A DNA stretch of 64,000 bases from Agriotes lineatus (taxonomy: Eukaryota > Arthropoda > Insecta > Coleoptera > Elateridae). The stretch spans positions 62,001 through 126,000 of the forward strand of contig CALNHX010002701.1 in the NCBI GenBank assembly GCA_940337035.1, in the 5' to 3' direction. Both the position numbers and the translations under genes were made by a program. Positions within the stretch are counted from its first letter, which is position 1, and every line of letters begins with the position of its first letter. The notes under the pieces are model-generated. The model was not told the DNA's origin and did no database searches. It was given only the letters and a program-made list of their open reading frames with translations. Positions 57,298 to 64,000 of this stretch are shown one piece after another.

Positions 57298-57309
57298 TAG
57301 TTAGTACTT

Positions 57310-58105
57310 GATCGCGATCGTAACCATTTTCACCAATATTTTAGTCATAATAACTTTTACAGATACCCCATTCTAAGTCAAAAGAGTTAAATTCACAGTG
57401 GTGAGCGGATAGACGCAGCATTTAGTTACCATGTTCTTGAATAATGCTGTCGATAAATAACGCTTTCGACAACATATTCTTTTGGTTCTTCCTGTAATTT
57501 GGCGAGAGTCGGTAATTAAATTTTTAAAGAATTCTCTGAAAAACCAATTTGCTTTTTTCCGAACGAACTAATTAGGTCCCCGTTTTTTTCAATTATTCGT
57601 GGGTTGATTCTTAACCGCCACTGAGGAATAAGAGGCGTTATCCAGGACAATAAAGATGGCTCGTTTAAGATAGGCAGTAACTGATTTTTCTACCATTTCG
57701 TAACCAATTTTACGTTTATAGTGTCATGGCAATCTGCTCTTCGAAATTGAAGAAAATATTAAGCTCGCACCTTTCACAAATCTCTGCATGTAATATTGTG
57801 TAACGTGTTACTCCGCAACCATAATTTTTAACAGACTTAATAACATCGTCTTGCCAAGATCTTTTAATTCACCTCCAAAAGAAGTCCAAGTTTCATCCAA
57901 GACCACGAATTGATAATTTTCGTTGTTGAACTTTATATAATTTGTTAAGAAAGCCGTTCTTTTTATAACAATATCCGGTTATCTTTCACAAAACGAAAAC
58001 CGATGTTACGTAGTAATAGAGCTAAAGTTGGGCGACTCATATCTAAAATTTGTTTTTGATTTAGTTTATCTAAAAGGAAATTCATTATAATATACTAAAT
58101 TACTT
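57310..58105 (-). pseudogene. IS630-like transposase, N-terminal and catalytic part
   Basis: From 58105 leftwards: MSRPTLALLLRNIGFRFVKD (helix-turn-helix end), then TNYIKFNNENYQFVVLDETW (first catalytic D in DETW, about 57893), SWQDDVIKSV, MVEKSVTAYLKRAIF with VLDNASYSS (second D, about 57620), and near 57370-57420 HHCEFNSFDLEWG, where the family has NPIELIW. Frameshifts and stops occur between these blocks. Its 3' end is displaced to 54660-54852 by the Harbinger-like insertion. Its upstream part is interrupted by the mariner at 58110; a short basic stretch (KTLHAPEGRKGEVRH, 59040-59095, minus) may be the rest. Confidence 0.8.
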
Positions 58106-58109
58106 GATA

Positions 58110-59031
58110 CGAGAGCGGGATGATAATTAGTTAGCCTCTACATATTTTAAATACATAAATATAAATGTATATTAAAAAATGTCAACTTCCATTTTTGAGT
58201 TAGCAATACTGAAAATATAAAGTCGATCTGTGAAACAGTTTGTTGTTAGCAGCTGTTTAAAGAAAACGCGTGTTGTATTTGTTTAACAATGAAAAATACT
58301 GACCATTGTGCGGTTATTTAATTTTTGCATGCAAAAGTTTTAAAACGTGCGAACATTTTTAAATGGACAAAAACTGTGCTGGGTGAATGTGCTCCACCAT
58401 ATACGACCGAAAAAATTTTATGGTTAAATTTAATAACGCAGTACCAGCGTCCAAGACGAACACCGCTGTGAACGCCAAAGAAGTGCCACTACAACAGAAA
58501 TGGTTACCAAAATCCACGATATGGTGTTGAAAGATAAATGACTGAAATTGAGTGAAATAGCTAATGTAGTGAACATCTCAAAAGATATGGTGTGCGATAT
58601 TATAACCCAAGAATTGGGCACGAAAAAGCTGTCCGCATGTTGGGTGCCGCGTTTGGTTTTACCAGAAAAATGCACGTTCTCACACTAGAGTTACTGCAAT
58701 GGGTAAAGTGATCGAATTAAAGCACGATTTGCTTCCGCATCTACCTTATTCACTCTATTTGGCTCCCTCGGACTTCAGCTTATTCCCTACGCTCAAAATT
58801 TTCTTCGGTGGATAAAAATTTTTATCTGTCGAGAAGGCCATGGCCAGACTGTTGGCGCCTATTTTGCAGACGTTGAGTTAAGCACCTTTCGTCATGAGAT
58901 CAAAGCCTTTGAGTATCGCTGGAAAAAATGTATTGAGCGTCTAACAGGCTATGCTAAAAAGTAAAAATAATTTTTAAAACCTAAAACCGGTCTTTCATTG
59001 TTAGGCTAACCAATTATCATCCCGCCCTCCT
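58110..59031 (+). mobile_element. Mariner element, dead (922 bp)
   Basis: The ends GCGGGATGATAATTAGTTAG (left) and the inverse of GCGGGATGATAATTGGTTAG (right) are about 30-bp inverted repeats. TA flanks both sides (58108-58109 and 59032-59033). The transposase gene inside is frameshifted and internally deleted. It sits against the IS630-like remnant and probably inserted into it. Confidence 0.9.
58295..58965 (+). pseudogene. Mariner transposase remnant
   Basis: Recognisable blocks on the plus strand: CAPPYTTEKIL (58390), MVTKIHDMVLKDK with a stop (58498), LSEIANVVNISKDMVCDIIT, TKKLSACWVPRLVLPEKCTF (58620-58680), then after a deletion ELKHDLLPHLPYSLYLAPSDFSLFPTLK in two overlapping parts (LAPSDF holds the third Asp of the DD34D triad, about 58770), and RWKKCIERLTGYAKK at the C-terminus. 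The part with the first two aspartates is missing. It cannot be active. Confidence 0.87.
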
Positions 59032-59696
59032 ACATGTGATATATTACGTGTCTGACTTCCCCTTTTCGACCTTCTGGAGCATGTAATGTTTTCAGACATT
59101 TACGTTTTTATATTTCACTAATTGTTGGAAGCATTCGTTATCTTCTGATTTTTTACCACTTAGCACATTTTTTCATTTAGATTCACTAATTTGTAGAGCA
59201 CCCGTAGCACATTTATGCACTTGCACTAGTAGCGTGAGCTCCCGAAATTATTTTTTTAGACTGAAACTAATCGCAGGGACTTAAAATGAACTCGTTAATA
59301 TGTAAACTACATCGAGGCATTTTGATGGCCACTGAGTGCGCTTGACACCGAATGTTTGGCGAAACTAATTATTTATTTGCAATACTCATAACTTGCAGTA
59401 ATTACCAGTCATTGATTACTCTAATAAAATTAGTGAAGTTTGCGATCTTTATACAAGTTATATTACAGGCAGTTCCACGTAATAGCAGTGTTAGTGAACC
59501 TGGCGGCTTATGTGACTTTGTTGTGTCAGCGGAATCCACGCGCTCGCCTGAGTTATGACATATTGCACTTTTTATGTTATCAGCGGCAGTCTGTAGTTAG
59601 AACTCATAACAGTAACATGTGTTTTGCGTAAATTTGTAATCTTGTCAAAAATAAAGTTGTTTTTAAAAAGGACCTTACGGCAATACGTAATTTAAG

Positions 59697-59714
59697 TGGC
59701 GCAGTCGGTAGGAT
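59697..59714 (+). other. Primer-binding site, tRNA-Ser type
   Basis: TGGCGCAGTCGGTAGGAT is the primer site known from 17.6/297-type elements, complementary to the 3' end of tRNA-Ser. It directly follows the presumed LTR end; a polyadenylation-type AATAAA occurs about 45 bp before it. Confidence 0.8.
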
Positions 59715-59939
59715 GGTCAAACGGTGTTAATGAACATAATATCGATTCGTATCAACGATTTATTGACCATAAATTTAAAAATCCGGAACTTGTGATTTTT
59801 TTTCGGAGTTTCCAACTTTCCTCATCCAGTTAAGTGAAAGGGAGAGTAGCTTAACGAGAAGACTTCGAAGGCACATCGAAGGAGGCTCTGTGTTCAACCA
59901 AGACGCATGGAGAGGACAGTAATTTTGCTGTAAGTACCT

Positions 59940-61160
59940 ATGTCATATAGAGGCCCTTGTAAACAATTTAATTCAGATAGTTCTGACGAAGATACAAATT
60001 CTGATTCAGACTCGCATTCTAAAATTTTACCACCAACAATTTTTAACAGTACTCATTCAAACGCAAGTAATTTAAATACGTCAAAAATGACGGAACCACC
60101 TGTACTAAAACATGAATACTTGGGAATGATCCCAGAATTTCATGGAGAAACGGAACTACTCCCTAGGTTTATTGAAATATGCCAAAAATTAGTTACCAAA
60201 TTTTATAATAAGGATAACGCTGAGGACTTTCAGAATGAATATCTGATGTCTAGCATCTTAGCTAAAATCAAAGGAGACGCTGCAATTAATATCTCGTCTT
60301 GTGTAATTATAAATTGGTTAGATTTAAAAACTGCATTGTTGAATACTTATGCTGATAAACGTGATATTTACACTTTAAATATTGAACTCACAAATTTAAA
60401 ACAGGAAAACGAAAGCGCATTTGAGTTTTATAATAGGGTTCAACAAGTATTAAATTTAACTGTTGCTAACATAACAACTCAGATGGTAAAAGCAGAAGCC
60501 ATTATATTAACACAATATTCTCGCAACTTAGCTCTGAGAGTGTTACTACTAGGTTTAAAAGATCCAATTGGTTCTTTAATGCGTACTAAAAATCCTGCAG
60601 ATTTAAATGCTGCATTGCGTATGTTAACCAACGATTTTCAATTAACGACTAGCCATCAAAAACCAGCTCAGTCGTCCAAGTTTAAATTTTCACAAAAATT
60701 AAACCCTCAGAATAAACCATTCTTTCAAAATAGACCAAGAATGACATTGCCCTTGCAATTAACAAATTATCCTCATAATTCGCAACCTGCGTTTAAACAA
60801 AATTATTTCTATAGCAATGCACAGGAACATTCTTCGAATAATAATGCACGTCCACAAAGTAGTAGAAATCAAGTTGATGTTTTTAGGCCCAATCAAACTA
60901 AAAACTTTCCAAAACCAACTCCCATGAGTATTTCTACAAGGAATACATGGAAACCTCAGAATTCACAATTTTCAAGCCAAAATTATCGCCAAAACCAGTT
61001 CAAACCCAACAATCAAAATTATATAGTTGAAGAACTGCACAATATCGACGACTCTCAACCCTCAGTTGAAATGCCCGATGAACATGACGATAATGAAGCC
61101 GAAAATCAGTTTTTTCGGGAAGAAGCCTCGGAACATCTAGAATCCCAAGATTTCAATTGA
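59940..61160 (+). CDS. gag: Gag of the errantivirus-like element
   Basis: The 406-codon frame begins at the first ATG after the leader. Residues ~20-35 are an acidic serine/aspartate stretch. A conserved capsid-like region (about 55-180: YLGMIPEFHGETELLPRFIE, later NLKQENESAFEFYNRVQQ) follows, then an asparagine/glutamine-rich C-terminus (about 230-360). There is no CCHC knuckle, as is usual for errantivirus Gag. The last codons overlap the upstream part of the pol frame. It would form the element's particle and bind its RNA. Confidence 0.9.
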   Translation: MSYRGPCKQFNSDSSDEDTNSDSDSHSKILPPTIFNSTHSNASNLNTSKMTEPPVLKHEYLGMIPEFHGETELLPRFIEICQKLVTKFYNKDNAEDFQNEYLMSSILAKIKGDAAINISSCVIINWLDLKTALLNTYADKRDIYTLNIELTNLKQENESAFEFYNRVQQVLNLTVANITTQMVKAEAIILTQYSRNLALRVLLLGLKDPIGSLMRTKNPADLNAALRMLTNDFQLTTSHQKPAQSSKFKFSQKLNPQNKPFFQNRPRMTLPLQLTNYPHNSQPAFKQNYFYSNAQEHSSNNNARPQSSRNQVDVFRPNQTKNFPKPTPMSISTRNTWKPQNSQFSSQNYRQNQFKPNNQNYIVEELHNIDDSQPSVEMPDEHDDNEAENQFFREEASEHLESQDFN

Positions 61161-64000
61161 ATTCATACAATGACAGTGCATTACCCTATATTTTATTTCC
61201 AGAACATAAATTAAAAATTTTAATAGATACTGGAAGCACTAAATCTTTTGTTAATCCTAAAATCGCTCAAAAATGTTTTAAAAATTCAATTATAAATGAC
61301 CCTTTTCAAATATCAACAGCACACGGTACATCAGTAGAAAATTTTAGTACTCGTGTCCCCTGTTCAAAAATATTTAAAGCCAACGTAGCTCCATTAAAAT
61401 TTTATTTATTCAATTTTCATAAGCATTTTGATTGTTTGCTTGGAATGGATAATTTAAAATTACTTAAAGCAACAGTAGATTTAGATAAAGACTTGTTAAT
61501 AACACCCAATGCACAAATAAAAATAAATTATTATAACTCGCCAATGGTAGTACAACCTAATTCTGAACAAATAATTAAAATTGATGTTCAAAATATTAAA
61601 GAAGGTGACGTAATCGTACCTTATACAAAAATAGCAGATTTAGAAATACCACAGTGCCTTACTAAAGTGCACAATTATCAAGCAATTTGTTCCATTCTGA
61701 ATCAATCAGATTCTATTAAAAATGTAGGTTCCCTAAAACCATTAAAAGTAGAAAAATTCGATGAATACGAATCACTTGGTAAAAGGAGTCCTAATTTTAA
61801 TAATTTGAATTTCGAAAAATACAAATTCGACATTTCAATGGTTCGCACTGAACATATGAATTCAGAAGAACGTCAAACTATTTTAAAGCTAATTAAAGAA
61901 TATTCCGATATATTTCATGTTGAAGGTAACCAGTTAACTTTTACGAGTGAAGTTAAACATTCAATAAAAACTGTAGATGAAATACCAGTCTACACTAAAT
62001 CGTACAGATATCCTGAAATTCATAGGAAAGAAGTACAAAGGCAAATTGCAAGTATGTTAGAGCAAAATATAATTAGGCCTTCGCATTCCCCTTGGTCATC
62101 CCCAATATGGATAGTCCCCAAGAAACTTGATGCATCTGGCAAACAAAAATGGCGAATTGTGATAGATTATAGGAAATTAAATGAAAAAACTATAGGTGAT
62201 AGGTATCCCTTGCCAAATATCAACGATTTGCTAGATAAATTAGGCCGTTGTCATTATTTTACCACCATTGACCTCGCATCAGGGTTTCACCAAATTGAAA
62301 TGGCTGAAGAGGACATTCAAAAAACTGCTTTTAGCACAGAAAATGGAAAATTCGAATTTTTACGCTTACCCTTCGGGCTTAAAAATTCGCCGTCCTGCTT
62401 CCAAAGGGTTATGGACAATATATTAAGGGGTATACAAAATGAAAAATGCCTCGTGTATCTCGACGACATTATAGTTTTTAGTACTAGCTTACAAGAACAT
62501 GTCGATCGCTTAAAAGAAGTATTTGATAGGCTAAGGCAATCAAATTTTAAAATTCAACTAGATAAGTCAGAATTTCTAAGAAAAGAAGTTGCTTATTTAG
62601 GTCATATTGTAACAGAAAATGGTGTAAAACCTAACCCGGAAAAAATTAAAGCAATTCAATGCTTTCCATTGCCAAAAACTTCTAAACAAATAAAAGGCTT
62701 CCTTGGTCTTTTAGGTTATTATAGAAAGTTCATAAAAGATTTTGCAAAAATCACAAAACCTTTAACTAAGTGCTTAAAGAAGGATTCTGTAATAAATCCT
62801 AAAGATCCCGAATATATTAAATGTTTTGAGTTATGTAAAAATTTACTAATTAACGAACCAATCCTTCAGTATCCAAATTTTTCTGAACCATTTATTTTAA
62901 CGACCGACGCAAGTAACTTTGCGCTGGGCGCCGTTCTTTCTCAAGGTAAAATCGGTTCCGATCTACCAATAGCTTATGCAAGCAGAACTCTTAATTCTTC
63001 AGAAATAAATTACTCCACAATCGAAAAGGAGCTTTTAGCCATTGTGTGGGCTGTAAAATATTTTAGGCCGTATCTCTTTGGCAGAAGATTTAAAATTGTA
63101 ACTGACCACAAACCCCTTCAGTGGCTATTTTCACTTAAGGAGCCAAATTCAAAGCTAGTGAGATGGCGTCTCAAACTAGAGGAATTTGACTACGAAATTA
63201 TTTATAAAAAAGGTTGTTTAAATAAAAATGCAGATGCTTTGTCTCGTGTAGAACTTAATATGAACGAAGCCACAAAAGAACCTCTAATATTTGAATATAT
63301 GGAAACATTTAACGAACAACTTAAACCAAATCCAAATCAAACTGATAATGAGTCAATTATTGTCGAAACGGGTGATGTAGATAACTTAGCTAACGCCGTC
63401 GAAGACAGTAACGAAACGGTTCATTCGAATATCGAAGACCCTATAGCAGGGATTCCTATTGTTGACTGTCCCGTGAATTTTGGGAAAAATCAAATAATTA
63501 TATCAGAAGTAAACTTTGCACCAGCAGAAATTTCTAAAATTAAATTATATGAAACCAAGCAAAGAATATTGGTACAATTTTCAAAAAATAATTATGAACA
63601 AGAAATAATTAGATTTATTAAAGAACATGTAGTGCCAAAAGTTAAATATTATGTTTATTTTGAAGACCCAATATACGAAAAATTTAGCTCTGTGCTTCAA
63701 AAATATTTCAAAAATTCTCAAATTAATATGATTAAATGTACTAAAAAATTAATCGACGTCATTAACGATGACGAAATTAAGCAAACTATTCAAGCTCATC
63801 ATGAAGGCAAAAGTAATCATAGAGGAATCGAAGAAACAGTAAAGCGAATAACCAATACGTACTATTGGCCCAATCAACAAAAATCTATTCAAACTTTTAT
63901 AAACGATTGTGAAATCTGCCAATTAACAAAATATGACAGGAGACCACTTCGATTAGAATTCAATATTACACCTACTGCTGTTAAACCATTTCAAATTGTA
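61101..64000 (+). CDS. pol: Pol polyprotein of the errantivirus-like element (partial)
   Basis: In the -1 frame relative to gag, the sequence is open to the right edge (over 960 codons). Protease: LIDTGSTKSF with the catalytic D at 61226. Reverse transcriptase: SPWSSPIW, IDYRKLN, TTIDLASGFHQIEM and YLDD (62456-62467). RNase H: D at 62906 (TDASN), E at 63029 (EKELLA) and D at 63104 (TDHKPL); NADALSR ends the domain. The integrase zinc finger is at about 63797-63919 (H, H, C, C with NDCEICQ). The integrase core lies beyond the edge. There is no stop or frameshift in the visible part. The start given is the point after the last -1-frame stop, not an ATG. Confidence 0.92.
61110..61115 (+). promoter_or_regulatory. 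Possible -1 frameshift site of the errantivirus-like element
   Basis: Pol lies in the -1 frame and is open only from about 61101, so a slip must occur between there and the gag stop at 61158. In that interval the best candidate is the gag-phased TTT TTT (preceded by CAG). It departs from the strict heptamer because the preceding base is G. Confidence 0.4.

Larger units (their letters stand above)
59300..64000 (+). mobile_element. Errantivirus-like Ty3/gypsy provirus, 5' part (cut by the right edge)
   Basis: This contains an LTR end, a tRNA-Ser-type primer site, a leader, gag and a long uninterrupted pol. The features match insect errantiviruses of the 17.6/297 type: this primer, a Gag without zinc knuckle and a -1 gag/pol step (family knowledge). 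The LTR 3' end is about 59690-59696; its start is uncertain (roughly 59230-59460) because the 3' LTR is outside the window. An env gene, if present, would also lie outside. The intact frames suggest a recent insertion. Confidence 0.88.

Noticed and set aside
58430..58675. 81-codon minus-strand frame
   Set aside because: It is the reverse strand of the mariner transposase remnant.
1..64000. CRISPR array, bacterial operon or phage region
   Set aside because: No regularly spaced repeats with unique spacers, no tight same-strand gene clusters with ribosome-binding sites; all recognised genes are eukaryotic mobile elements.

Overview
The window is AT-rich eukaryotic DNA, almost certainly from an insect. 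The evidence is its repeats: Osvaldo/Ulysses-like and errantivirus-like Ty3/gypsy elements, Jockey- and RTE-type LINE remnants, mariner, Tc1, IS630-like, hAT, PIF/Harbinger and P-like DNA transposons, and tRNA-derived SINE heads. I cannot name the species; a beetle or another insect with a large genome would fit. I see no host gene that I would defend, no bacterial-type operon and no CRISPR array.

Layout. 1-5599 (minus): one copy of a Ty3/gypsy element (pol cut by the window edge, gag, 5' LTR). 5600-11660: a small inverted-repeat element, a 17-bp minisatellite, a tRNA-derived SINE head and a 1.69-kb P-like transposon with 31-bp perfect terminal repeats and an 8-bp target duplication. 11670-14620: joined fragments of three LINE reverse transcriptases, one split by a 347-bp insertion. 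About 16745-19955: a giant imperfect palindrome whose right arm is broken by a 1243-bp hAT element. About 20890-21560: a second foldback built from 67-bp repeats. 22092-22169: another SINE head. 23762-24432: an internally deleted Tc1-like element. 28924-29630: an IS630-like transposase remnant. 30622-32558: a hairpin, a decayed RTE-like LINE and a mariner fragment carrying an inverted duplication. 33980-34490: a Tc1-type short element.

35615-44927 (minus) is a complete 9313-bp copy of the first element. Its two 1401-bp LTRs look identical, it has an AATA target duplication and a tRNA-Lys primer site, and gag and pol are both open, so it is a very young insertion. Pol is in the -1 frame behind a canonical slippery heptamer (A AAA AAC), and a candidate H-type pseudoknot follows; both copies keep these sequences.

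45303-59031 is more repeat debris: RTE-type reverse transcriptase, several foldback elements, a THAP-domain exon with a nonsense codon, a Jockey-type C-terminus, and an IS630-like transposase split by a Harbinger-like element and bordered by a dead mariner. From about 59300 to the right edge (plus) an errantivirus-like Ty3/gypsy provirus begins: LTR, tRNA-Ser primer site, a gag without zinc knuckle, and a pol open to the edge.

The most notable signals are the frameshift module, the stratigraphy of nested insertions dated by target duplications, and the unusual density of long palindromes, which could be hairpin-RNA sources. I found no convincing new gene system.
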